Shown one piece after another: positions 1 through 5,533 of a DNA stretch of 5,728 nucleotides. How positions within the stretch are numbered: the stretch's first letter is position 1; each line of letters begins with the position of its first letter. Below the pieces are notes generated by a model. That model saw only the letters and a list, made by a program, of their open reading frames with translations. It ran no database searches and was not told where the DNA came from. The translations under genes and the position numbers were made by a program. Source of the DNA: Synergistaceae bacterium (GTDB lineage: Bacteria > Synergistota > Synergistia > Synergistales > Aminobacteriaceae); the NCBI GenBank assembly GCA_031270755.1, contig JAISWV010000232.1, forward strand, positions 1 through 5,728. The letters run 5' to 3'.

Positions 1-476
1 TGATCTCTTTCGCGTTTCTTCGCCCTCCAGCGTTCGATATCGGCCACGGATATTTCGTCGATCTTAGTCTTCAGCATCGAGTCGAAGGCCGTCTTGATCA
101 TTGCGACAGTCTCTTCTCCGCTCTTTCGATACTCTTTCACCCAGGGCCCATAAATCTCATCGACAAACGCTCCCAGTGTCAACCCCTCTTTGACTTCCGG
201 CTTCTCCCAGGGCGTTTCTCCGCGCACAACATCGCCCAAGAATTTCAACGCCGCCTCCCGCGCCTGAGAGACGCTAAAGAGATCCGCGTCTCCGATTTTG
301 TGTTGTGAAACTTTGTCGTATCCGGGTTTGCGATAATTCACATACCAAGTTTTCTTTCCTGACGTTCCCACATAGAGCCGAAGCCCCTTGCCGCCTGCTT
401 CTGAATACCACGTGCCCTTTCCGGTTTCATCTTGAAGCCTTTGCAACAACGAACTCGTAAAATGTACTTGCGGCAT
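1..476 (-). CDS. Tyrosine recombinase (phage/island integrase), N-terminal part, truncated by window edge
   Basis: Reading leftward from ATG at 476-474 gives 158 open codons to the edge, beginning MPQVHFTSSLLQRLQDE. Residues about 5-95 resemble the arm-binding domain (DUF4102 type) of P4-like integrases: a GKGLRLYVGTSGKKTWYVNYR strand pattern, then the IGDADLFSVSQAREAALKFL segment typical of this fold. Residues about 100-158 (LGAFVDEIYGPWVKEYRKSG onward, ending in SVADIERWRAKK) resemble the SAM-like core-binding domain. The catalytic domain with the R-H-R-Y residues would lie left of the window, so activity cannot be judged. The family catalyses site-specific integration and excision of mobile elements, often at tRNA 3' ends, which fits the tRNA-Gly fragment 160 bp upstream. 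The start is supported by GGAGGT on the minus strand (483-488), 6 nt before ATG. The family assignment is by recognition of pattern. Confidence 0.9.
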   Translation of the reverse strand, partial: MPQVHFTSSLLQRLQDETGKGTWYSEAGGKGLRLYVGTSGKKTWYVNYRKPGYDKVSQHKIGDADLFSVSQAREAALKFLGDVVRGETPWEKPEVKEGLTLGAFVDEIYGPWVKEYRKSGEETVAMIKTAFDSMLKTKIDEISVADIERWRAKKRERD

Positions 477-482
477 TGTTAT

Positions 483-488
483 ACCTCC
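483..488 (-). promoter_or_regulatory. Ribosome binding site of the integrase
   Basis: The minus strand reads GGAGGT, six nucleotides before the ATG at 476-474. This is a near-perfect Shine-Dalgarno sequence and fixes the integrase start. Confidence 0.85.
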
Positions 489-493
489 ATTTC

Positions 494-512
494 CTTGCAA
501 CGCGCTTGCAAC
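494..512. repeat. Two CTTGCAAC direct repeats over the integrase transcription start
   Basis: CTTGCAAC occurs at 494-501 and 505-512, 11 bp apart (one helical turn). The core TTGCAA is itself palindromic. The pair lies between the predicted -10 and the ribosome binding site of the integrase gene, where a bound repressor, excisionase or the integrase would block transcription. A third TTGCAAC lies inside the integrase coding start (around 442-448). Confidence 0.5.
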
Positions 513-518
513 AAAATG

Positions 519-527
519 AGTATAACA
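519..527 (-). promoter_or_regulatory. Extended -10 promoter of the integrase
   Basis: The minus strand reads TGTTATACT: an extended -10 (TG, one base, then TATACT, 5 of 6 to consensus). No good -35 is present at 17 bp, which is common for extended -10 promoters. Transcription would start near 511-512, giving a 5' leader of about 35 nt that contains the integrase ribosome binding site. Confidence 0.55.
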
Positions 528-637
528 TGGGGGTAAAATATAGGAAACAAGCAAAATAAAAAAAATTATAAAGTCAGTTTTATCAAAACGTTATAGAAAA
601 AACGCTTGTCACGACTGGCCCTAAAAAAGTGCATGTA

Positions 638-687
638 TTAGCTTCCCAAGCTAAGGGTCGCGGGTCCGAATCCCGTTGTCCGCTCCA
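638..687 (+). tRNA. 3' fragment of a tRNA-Gly(CCC) gene; probable attachment-site (att) scar
   Basis: The sequence holds an anticodon stem (638-642 with 650-654, five Watson-Crick pairs), loop TTCCCAA with anticodon CCC at 645-647, T-stem 660-664 with 672-676, acceptor 3' strand 677-683, discriminator T684 (U73 is the glycine identity base) and encoded CCA at 685-687. No D-arm or 5' acceptor strand precedes it: the upstream sequence ggccctaaaaaagtgcatgta does not fit. It is therefore a partial gene, not a functional tRNA. The T-loop is TCCGAAT, with C in place of the nearly invariant U55, which fits a decaying copy or a variant parent. Integrases that target tRNA genes leave such 3' copies at the distal end of the element. 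With this orientation the element that created it should lie to the left, together with the integrase. Confidence 0.85.
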
Positions 688-695
688 GAAATTTC

Positions 696-728
696 AAGGC
701 TCCGGTGGATTTCCTCCGGGGCCTTTTT
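696..728 (+). terminator. Rho-independent terminator behind the tRNA-Gly fragment
   Basis: The arms AAGGCTCCGG (696-705) and CCGGGGCCTT (716-725) pair over 10 bp with one T-G wobble, around a 10-nt loop. The T run 724-728 follows, then another T run at 731-736. It begins 9 nt after the CCA end, as expected for the terminator of the original tRNA transcript carried with the 3' fragment or belonging to the chromosomal flank. Confidence 0.85.
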
Positions 729-734
729 AGTTTT

Positions 735-753
735 TTGGTACAATATTGGTACA
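735..753. repeat. Two TTGGTACA direct repeats, possible integrase arm-type sites
   Basis: TTGGTACA occurs at 735-742 and 746-753, with an 11-bp period, about 50 bp right of the tRNA end. Short direct repeats one helical turn apart beside an attachment core are typical of arm-type integrase or excisionase binding sites. Function is inferred only from position and spacing. Confidence 0.45.
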
Positions 754-836
754 CAGTAAAACAATTTGCCATTCTTTCGGCGAAGCAACAAAATAGTCCT
801 TTCGAAATGTTTGGTGTTTTTCTCCATTTTTCGCCC

Positions 837-886
837 TTGTTCCATTTTGTTCCAAGTTTGTCTATTACGTTCTGTAGTGTTCTATT
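837..886. repeat. Helically phased GTTC array
   Basis: TTGTTCCA is repeated at 837-844 and 847-854. GTTCT follows at 869 and 879, with a degenerate GTC at 860, so the G of the motif falls at 839, 849, (860), 869 and 879, close to a strict 10-bp period. TCTATTA also recurs at 861-867 and 881-887. This is in AT-rich non-coding DNA and could be a cooperative protein-binding array; its owner is unknown. Confidence 0.4.
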
Positions 887-915
887 AAAGACGTTGCTAT
901 CACTTATTTTAATCC

Positions 916-940
916 TTGACATTCACAAAACGGCTATGAT
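916..940 (+). promoter_or_regulatory. Weak candidate promoter for the small membrane-protein gene
   Basis: A consensus -35 TTGACA (916-921) is followed by TATGAT (935-940). The spacer is only 13 bp, too short for a standard sigma-70 promoter, and no good -10 is seen at 16-18 bp. It may use a different -10 or be non-functional; it is listed because it is the only perfect -35 box seen before the gene at 1038. Confidence 0.25.
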
Positions 941-1037
941 CTCTCATGAAAGAAAGGAGGCGAACGCCAAAACAGGAAGAAAAAGGAATTACAGCGTTGC
1001 GAGTATGATTTGAAACAACAAAGAAAAAGGTGATTGT

Positions 1038-1476
1038 ATGACAGGAACAACGAGTTGGTCGGATTACTCCGTCCGCGCAAAATGGGCGGCGGGGAATCTC
1101 AGCAAAGCGGCGTTGGGTGAGTTGGGAATCGCCTGGGCAGTATGCCTTGCCGGAGGCGCTCCTTTTCTGGGGCTGTGGCTTGCGGTCGCCGGGCTTATGA
1201 CTTTCCAACTTGCCGGTTTGTTCAATTGGTCTGGGAAATATGTCGAGCGCTCAAAAGAAAAGACATTGCGGCTTCAAACGACGAAAGTTCCTTCGAGACA
1301 GCCGTCTCTCTGCGTGCGCGTTTGCAACCGCGCACGCGCTTACCGCAGGGCGTCTCGTTCGGCATTCGCGCATTCCTCTGACGGACTCATTGAATACCGC
1401 GTCGATTGTCGGGGCCGGGATGAAACGCTGGAAAGTAATCGAAGTTGAAGCCGGTGACAAGAAGCCGACCTATTAA
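1038..1476 (+). pseudogene. Small membrane protein gene, probably disrupted by two frameshifts
   Basis: The ATG at 1038 has AAGGTG (1027-1032) 5 nt upstream. The first 75 residues look real: a polar N-terminus (MTGTTSWSDYSVRAKWAAGN) and a hydrophobic stretch at about residues 29-62 (around GIAWAVCLAGGAPFLGLWLA) that could form one long or two short membrane helices, then a basic segment. In this frame the rest, to TGA at 1446-1448 (136 aa), is Cys/Arg-rich and protein-unlike. Protein-like text instead continues in the -1 frame around 1262-1380 (IAASNDESSFETAVSLRARL) and then in a third frame ending KRWKVIEVEAGDKKPTY with TAA at 1474-1476, inside the loop of the terminator. Each change equals a one-base loss; the first could lie in the A-rich run near 1253-1261. 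A joined product would be about 145 aa. The alternative is an intact 136-aa protein of unknown type. I do not recognise the family. Confidence 0.45.
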
Positions 1477-1495
1477 CTTGAGTGGTCGGCTTCTT
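1459..1495. terminator. Bidirectional terminator between convergent genes
   Basis: AAGAAGCCGACC (1459-1470) and GGTCGGCTTCTT (1484-1495) form a perfect 12-bp stem with a 13-nt loop. Stop codons of the plus-strand frame (1474-1476) and the minus-strand gene (1475-1473) both fall in the loop. T-rich sequence follows on each strand (TTCTTTGTCTT on plus, CTTCTTG on minus), so it can serve both transcripts, probably more strongly on plus. Confidence 0.8.
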
Positions 1496-1790
1496 TGTCT
1501 TCGGCGCATAAATCATTCAGTTGCGCAACAAAATTGTGGAATTTCTCAGGATCGCCGATATACACATCGCTGTAATAAACGGGCTTCCCGAACAAAATTG
1601 TGAATGCGGTTTTTATCCTGCCCCATATCGTGGTGTAATTGTGATCATAACGAGAATCCTGGACCGAGATGTTGTAGGTGGTGTCGCCGTCGTCCCACAC
1701 AGTTTTTTCGACGACAAACATGGAACAGCCGCAGTCGCATTTCAAGAATACGGATGTTTCCCGCTTTGTTTTCGACGTTACGGTGTACAT
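1473..1790 (-). CDS. Hypothetical protein with a CxCxC motif, 105 aa
   Basis: The product starts MYTVTSKTKRETSVFLKCDC. Residues 18-22 form Cys-x-Cys-x-Cys (CDCGC), which could bind metal or belong to a degenerate zinc ribbon, though no second cysteine pair is visible (a single further Cys lies near the C-terminus). The middle is rich in strand-like polar and aromatic residues (EKTVWDDGDTTYNISVQDSR), followed by a short amphipathic segment (RIKTAFTILFGKPVYYSDVY) and a helical tail. There is no signal peptide. I chose ATG at 1790-1788 because GGAGGG on the minus strand (1801-1806) lies 10 nt upstream. An in-frame ATG at 1838-1836 would add 16 residues but starts inside a tandem repeat and has no ribosome binding site. 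The gene is convergent with the broken gene at 1038 and divergent from the helicase. I have a weak impression that similar proteins occur in mobile elements, but I cannot name a family or function. Confidence 0.7.
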   Translation of the reverse strand: MYTVTSKTKRETSVFLKCDCGCSMFVVEKTVWDDGDTTYNISVQDSRYDHNYTTIWGRIKTAFTILFGKPVYYSDVYIGDPEKFHNFVAQLNDLCAEDKEADHSS

Positions 1791-1821
1791 GGTTAATTTT
1801 CCCTCCGAAAATTTTGCTCCG

Positions 1822-1856
1822 TCTATTATGACAGACATCTATTATGACAGACATCT
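1822..1856. repeat. 16-bp tandem repeat in the divergent promoter region
   Basis: TCTATTATGACAGACA is present twice in exact tandem (1822-1837, 1838-1853), followed by the first three bases of a third copy. Each unit carries, on the minus strand, a CATAAT hexamer resembling a -10 box. Confidence 0.85.
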
Positions 1857-1862
1857 GTAGAT
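1847..1862. promoter_or_regulatory. Overlapping palindromes, candidate operator
   Basis: ACAGA-CA-TCTGT (1847-1858) and ATCT-GT-AGAT (1853-1862) are perfect inverted repeats that overlap each other and the end of the 16-bp tandem repeat. This is the kind of site bound by a dimeric repressor, placed between the divergent gene starts at 1790 and 1970. No regulator gene is seen in the window. Confidence 0.4.
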
Positions 1863-1929
1863 AGCATCTCAGCAAATAAATGCGTGAAATGTTAGAATGT
1901 CTATAGAAAGAGCGGTTTTTTCGTCGAGA

Positions 1930-1952
1930 TCGGAGGGTCTGCGCTCCTCCGA
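1930..1952 (+). promoter_or_regulatory. Hairpin just upstream of the helicase start
   Basis: TCGGAGG (1930-1936) pairs with CCTCCGA (1946-1952) around a 9-nt loop, ending 6 nt before the ribosome binding site TAGGTG (1959-1964). It may be a leader hairpin or an operator. It lacks a T run, so it is not an intrinsic terminator. The left arm contains GGAGG, a decoy Shine-Dalgarno that the hairpin would hide. Confidence 0.4.
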
Positions 1953-1958
1953 AGATTG

Positions 1959-1964
1959 TAGGTG
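1959..1964 (+). promoter_or_regulatory. Ribosome binding site of the helicase gene
   Basis: TAGGTG lies 5 nt before the ATG at 1970, a moderate Shine-Dalgarno match. I see no convincing sigma-70 promoter in 1863-1958; TATAGA at 1902-1907 lacks a matching -35. Confidence 0.5.
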
Positions 1965-1969
1965 CTTGA

Positions 1970-4900
1970 ATGCTGAAGCTTGAACATATCCAAAAAAATT
2001 CCGTTTTGTCCGGCATTGTCCCCGGAGAGGTCGTGCGTGTCGTCACGACGGAACCGGCCGGGAACAACTTGACCGTGTATTACAAGAGAGCGGATGGAAG
2101 CCTGCGGGAAAGAACGCTGTTCCGTTCCGAGGAGGCAAATCTTTCATTGGCCGAAGCGGGCCGCCCTTGGGCGTTCGACGCTTCCGGGGAGGATTTCAAG
2201 CTGGCGGCCGAGGCTTACCGGATAAGTCTGGCCCACCTTTTCGACCCTATGACGGCTGTCCATACCTCCAACGTGGAGCCGCTGCCTCACCAGATAACAG
2301 CCGTCTACGAAGCGATGCTGCCGAAACAGCCCCTTCGCTACGTTCTGGCGGACGATCCCGGAGCGGGCAAAACCATCATGGCCGGCCTTTTCATCCGTGA
2401 GCTAATTGTTCGGGCCGACGCGCAAAAAGTGCTCGTCGTAGCCCCGGGCAGTCTGGTGGAACAATGGCAGGATGAACTGTCCGAAAAGTTCGGGCTCGAC
2501 TTCATAATCTTTTCCCGCGGGCACGTGGAAGAGTCCCACAGCGGCAACCCTTTCGAAGACTTGTCCTTGCTCATTGCCAGAATCGACCAGCTTTCACGCA
2601 ACGAGGATTTGCAAGAAAAACTGAAGCTGTCCCATTGGGACCTGATTGTCGTTGACGAAGCGCACAAACTCTCCGCCAGCTATTATGGACGAGAGGTTAA
2701 AAAAACGAAACGCTTTTTGCTTGGAGAGCTGCTCGGTTCCATCACGCGCCATTTTCTCCTGATGACGGCCACTCCTCACAATGGCAAAGAAGCAGATTTT
2801 CAGCTTTTCCTCTCGCTGCTGGACTCCGATCGTTTTTACGGGAAATTCAGGGACGGCGCCCACAAGGCGAATGTTTCGGATCTGATGCGTCGTATGGTCA
2901 AAGAAGATCTTCGGAAATTCGACGGCACGAAACTTTTTCCGGAGCGCTTTGCCCACACCGCCAACTATAAACTTTCCGACCTGGAAGCCGCGTTGTACGA
3001 GTCTGTGACTCAATACGTAGTGGAAGAAATGAACAAAGCCGAACAACTCGAAGACGGCAAGCACAAGGGCATGATCGGTTTTGCCCTCGCTTCTCTGCAG
3101 CGCCGACTGGCTTCCAGTCCTGAAGCGATTTACCAGTCGCTCAAGCGCCGTCGCCAAAGGCTCAAAAGCCGTATGGAAGAAGAAAAAATCCGACAGCGAG
3201 GACAAGGATTGTCCGAGGTTCTGTTCCCATCGAGCGAAGATTACGCGCGGAAAAGCGCGCCGGATGACGTATGGGAATCCGACGACTCTTTTTCTTCCGA
3301 AGATTACGAACAATTCGAGGAGACCGTCACGGATCAGGCGACCGCTGCCCGTACGATTCACGAACTCGAAGCGGAAATAGCAATTTTGGAAAAACTGGAG
3401 GAACAGGCGCGGCAGGTCGTCCATTCCAACGAAGACCGCAAATGGGAAGAACTTTCGAGCCTGTTGCAGAACACGCCGGAAATGTACGACGAAAACGGTC
3501 AGCATCGCAAGCTCATCATCTTTACGGAGTACCGCGACACGTTGAACTATCTGACCGATAAAATCCGGGACTTGGCCGGCAGCGCGGAGTCCGTGATCGT
3601 GATTCACGGCGGGGTGAAGCGCGAGAAGCGGCGCGAAGCCCAGGAACTCTTCCGCAACGACCCGACGGTCCGCGTGTTGGTGGCGACGGACGCCGCCGGC
3701 GAGGGCGTCAACCTGCAAAACGCCAACCTCATGGTCAACTATGACCTTCCCTGGAATCCCAATCGTTTGGAACAGCGATTCGGGCGCATTCACCGCATCG
3801 GTCAGACGGAAGTCTGCAACCTCTGGAACATGGTCGCGTCGGAGACCCGCGAAGGGGACGTGTTCCAGCGCGTTTTCGAAAAGCTTGAGATTGAACGCAA
3901 AGCCTTGGGAGGCCGTGTTTTCGACATCCTTGGCGATGTTTTCGAGGGCAGAAGCCTGAAAGACCTGCTGATCGAGGCGATCCGTTACGGAGAAGATCCA
4001 GCCAACCGCGCGCGCATGAGGAATGAAGTTGATAAGAAAATGGATCATCAGCACTACGAAGACCTCATAAGACGCAACGCCCTTTGTGAAGAGGTGATGG
4101 ACGAACGCCGTCTCTTCAGGGTCAAAGAAGAAATGGAAAAGGCGGAAGCGCGTAAGCTGCAGCCGTTTTTTATCCGGTCTTTCTTCAAACAGGCGTTCGA
4201 GAGCCTCGGCGGGGAATTTCGTCCGCGCGAAGCGGGCAGATACGAAATCTCCCACGTGCCGGCCATTATCCGCGAACGGGACAGGCAGCTCACGGGACGG
4301 GACCGCCGTTACACCGAGCGGGTTTTGCGGCGTTACGAGCGCGTGTGCTTCGAAAAACAGCATATTCGTCTTATAGATAAAGTGGGCGCTCCCATGGCCA
4401 GCCTTTTGCACCCCGCCCATCCGCTGATGCAGTCGGTCATCGACATCGTTTTGGAACAACACCGCGGCAAGCTGAAACAGGGAACGGTTTTGCTGGATAG
4501 GACGGACGAGGGGCAAACGCCCAAAGTCCTGTTCATGATCGACCATTCCATCCGGGAGGGCGAAAACCAGAACCGCGTCGTTTCGCGCCGGATACAATTT
4601 GTCGCAATTGATGAAAATGGAACGGCGTTGAACGCGGGATGGGCGCCGCACCTGGACCTTACCTCAATGGACGAAGCGGATAGACGGCTGGTGAAAGATA
4701 TTTTGAACGCGCCGTGGATAACGAAAGATTTGGAACAGGTAGCACTGGGATACGCCTCGACTCACATGGTCGGGGAACATTTTGGCGAAGTGCGGGCGAG
4801 AAGGGAACGGCAGGTGGATAAAACCCTCGCGGCGGTTCAAGAGCGTTTGGTGAAGGAGATCAATTACCAAACTGACCGTTATATCAAGCTCAAAGACGAC

Positions 4901-5434
4901 ATCGCGGCGGGCAAAAGCGGCGTCAACGCAAACGCAAACCTCGAAATCGTCCGCCGCAGAATCGACGACATGCGCGCCCGATTGGACTCCCGCACGAAGG
5001 AACTGCAGACCATGCGCCACGTCGTCTCGGCCACGCCCGTCGTCGCCGGTGGCGCGCTGGTCATTCCGGCGGGGTTGCTGGCTCTCCGCAAAGGCGGGCT
5101 GGACGGGCAAAAATCCGCCGATTGGTCCGCGGACGCCGCCGCCCGCGCAAGGGTCGAGCGCACAGCCATGAACGCCGTAATGGACGTCGAACGCGCCTTG
5201 GGCCATGACGTGACGGACGTTTCGGCGCAAAAGTGCGGCTGGGACGTGACGAGCCAGCCGAAACCGGTTGACGGCAAACTGCCGCGGGTTCGACATATCG
5301 AAGTCAAAGGCCGCGCCAAAGGACAGACCACGATAACCGTAACGAAAAATGAAATTCTGTACGGCTTGAACCAGCAGGACAAGTTCATTCTCGCCATCGT
5401 GATTGTTGATGGGGAAAACTACGAAGGACCATAG
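1970..5434 (+). CDS. SNF2/DEAD-like helicase with C-terminal DUF3883 nuclease-like domain; ends at an in-frame TAG
   Basis: The product is 1154 aa. The N-terminal module ([17 protein letters not shown], about residues 1-100) is typical of large phage-defence helicases and supports this start. Helicase motifs: Q-like PLPHQ (104-108), Walker A DDPGAGKT (128-135), Ia [13 protein letters not shown] (154-166), DEAH (229-232), III MTATPH (265-270), [12 protein letters not shown] (516-525), [13 protein letters not shown] (571-582), [13 protein letters not shown] (602-612). Residues about 390-500, between the lobes, form a charged coiled-coil insertion with an acidic stretch (432-452). Residues 620-1015 are a helical C-terminal extension with another coiled coil at about 940-1015. 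Residues about 1060-1154 match DUF3883 (NO VEIN C-terminal type), with GWDV (D1092) and IEVKGR (E1111, K1113) forming a PD-(D/E)xK-like active site. Expected role: ATP-dependent DNA translocation coupled to cleavage or recognition of foreign DNA in the cytoplasm. TAG at 5432-5434 stops the frame 32 codons before its apparent natural end. The methyltransferase gene follows, coupled to that longer frame. Confidence 0.93.
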   Translation: MLKLEHIQKNSVLSGIVPGEVVRVVTTEPAGNNLTVYYKRADGSLRERTLFRSEEANLSLAEAGRPWAFDASGEDFKLAAEAYRISLAHLFDPMTAVHTSNVEPLPHQITAVYEAMLPKQPLRYVLADDPGAGKTIMAGLFIRELIVRADAQKVLVVAPGSLVEQWQDELSEKFGLDFIIFSRGHVEESHSGNPFEDLSLLIARIDQLSRNEDLQEKLKLSHWDLIVVDEAHKLSASYYGREVKKTKRFLLGELLGSITRHFLLMTATPHNGKEADFQLFLSLLDSDRFYGKFRDGAHKANVSDLMRRMVKEDLRKFDGTKLFPERFAHTANYKLSDLEAALYESVTQYVVEEMNKAEQLEDGKHKGMIGFALASLQRRLASSPEAIYQSLKRRRQRLKSRMEEEKIRQRGQGLSEVLFPSSEDYARKSAPDDVWESDDSFSSEDYEQFEETVTDQATAARTIHELEAEIAILEKLEEQARQVVHSNEDRKWEELSSLLQNTPEMYDENGQHRKLIIFTEYRDTLNYLTDKIRDLAGSAESVIVIHGGVKREKRREAQELFRNDPTVRVLVATDAAGEGVNLQNANLMVNYDLPWNPNRLEQRFGRIHRIGQTEVCNLWNMVASETREGDVFQRVFEKLEIERKALGGRVFDILGDVFEGRSLKDLLIEAIRYGEDPANRARMRNEVDKKMDHQHYEDLIRRNALCEEVMDERRLFRVKEEMEKAEARKLQPFFIRSFFKQAFESLGGEFRPREAGRYEISHVPAIIRERDRQLTGRDRRYTERVLRRYERVCFEKQHIRLIDKVGAPMASLLHPAHPLMQSVIDIVLEQHRGKLKQGTVLLDRTDEGQTPKVLFMIDHSIREGENQNRVVSRRIQFVAIDENGTALNAGWAPHLDLTSMDEADRRLVKDILNAPWITKDLEQVALGYASTHMVGEHFGEVRARRERQVDKTLAAVQERLVKEINYQTDRYIKLKDDIAAGKSGVNANANLEIVRRRIDDMRARLDSRTKELQTMRHVVSATPVVAGGALVIPAGLLALRKGGLDGQKSADWSADAAARARVERTAMNAVMDVERALGHDVTDVSAQKCGWDVTSQPKPVDGKLPRVRHIEVKGRAKGQTTITVTKNEILYGLNQQDKFILAIVIVDGENYEGP
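5060..5434 (+). other. DUF3883 nuclease-like domain within the helicase
   Basis: This segment encodes roughly residues 1031-1154, with the domain proper from about 1060: a helix ([20 protein letters not shown]), the VTDVS turn, GWDVTS, a strand with IEVKGR, then [14 protein letters not shown] and [10 protein letters not shown]. This order and the D...ExK residues are characteristic of DUF3883, which as I recall is grouped with PD-(D/E)xK nucleases. All presumed catalytic residues lie before the TAG at 5432. The domain suggests a restriction-like effector activity fused to the translocase. Confidence 0.75.
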
Positions 5435-5533
5435 TATATCCGTCGTCCGTTTACGCAGGAGCCGGACTGGGCGGAAAACAGCAAACATCTCGACATCGCC
5501 CAGTTGTTGACGAGAGCGGAGGCGGCACGGTGA
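5432..5533 (+). other. In-frame TAG followed by a 32-codon continuation of the helicase frame
   Basis: After TAG (5432-5434) the same frame stays open for 32 codons, [20 protein letters not shown]... to ...LLTRAEAAR, ending at TGA 5531-5533. From memory, homologous helicases end after the DUF3883 core with a GPxYxRxPF...EPD...LLARAE-like tail, which is what this segment encodes. The TGA overlaps the next gene's GTG as GTGA, the usual coupled arrangement, so the ancestral stop was very probably here. The TAG is one substitution from several sense codons (TAC, CAG, GAG, AAG, TCG, TTG, TGG). Nonsense mutation, translational readthrough or TAG reassignment are all possible; the window cannot decide. 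With readthrough the protein would be 1187 aa. Confidence 0.8.
5518..5522 (+). promoter_or_regulatory. Ribosome binding site of the DUF1156 methyltransferase gene
   Basis: GGAGG lies 7 nt before the GTG at 5530, an ideal Shine-Dalgarno. It sits inside the post-TAG part of the helicase frame. Ribosomes stopping at the TAG at 5432 would end about 85 nt before this site, which could weaken coupling. Confidence 0.8.

Larger units (their letters stand above)
729..1037. other. AT-rich intergenic region without a convincing gene
   Basis: Between the tRNA terminator and the ATG at 1038 I find no credible coding sequence on either strand. A 102-codon plus-strand frame starts inside the terminator hairpin and is hydrophobic only because the DNA is T-rich. 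The region holds the TTGGTACA repeats, the phased GTTC array and a possible promoter near 916-940. An isolated AAAGGAGG at 953-960 is not followed by a start codon at a usable distance. Confidence 0.6.

Noticed and set aside
651..845. Minus-strand frame ending in DNGIRTRDP
   Set aside because: This peptide is the well-known artefact of translating the T-arm and acceptor end of a tRNA gene in reverse; it reads through the tRNA-Gly fragment.
494..886. CRISPR array
   Set aside because: The repeats are 7-8 bp at 10-11 bp periods with no spacer-sized units, so they are binding-site-like, not CRISPR.
946..1008. 20-codon frame from ATG 946 as a possible leader peptide
   Set aside because: There is no Shine-Dalgarno before it (the AAAGGAGG is inside the frame), no regulatory codon run and no attenuator hairpin downstream.
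705..1013. 102-codon plus-strand frame rich in Phe and Leu
   Set aside because: Its start lies inside the tRNA terminator hairpin, there is no ribosome binding site, and its hydrophobicity reflects T-rich non-coding DNA.
1038..1476. Programmed -1 frameshifting in the small membrane-protein gene
   Set aside because: Two separate shifts would be needed, and no in-phase X-XXY-YYZ slippery heptamer or stimulatory structure is evident near the first transition. Mutation is the simpler reading.
2594..4651. 685-codon open frame on the minus strand opposite the helicase (with another of 274 codons at 4664-5488)
   Set aside because: The plus-strand helicase with all its motifs is certain. The antisense frames have no ribosome binding site I can see and no recognisable motif, and are the shadow expected from the codon bias of the real gene.
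5432..5434. Pyrrolysine insertion at the TAG
   Set aside because: It cannot be excluded, but nothing in the window (no pyl genes, no other in-frame TAG) supports it, and a simple nonsense change explains the data. The observation is kept as a finding without this claim.
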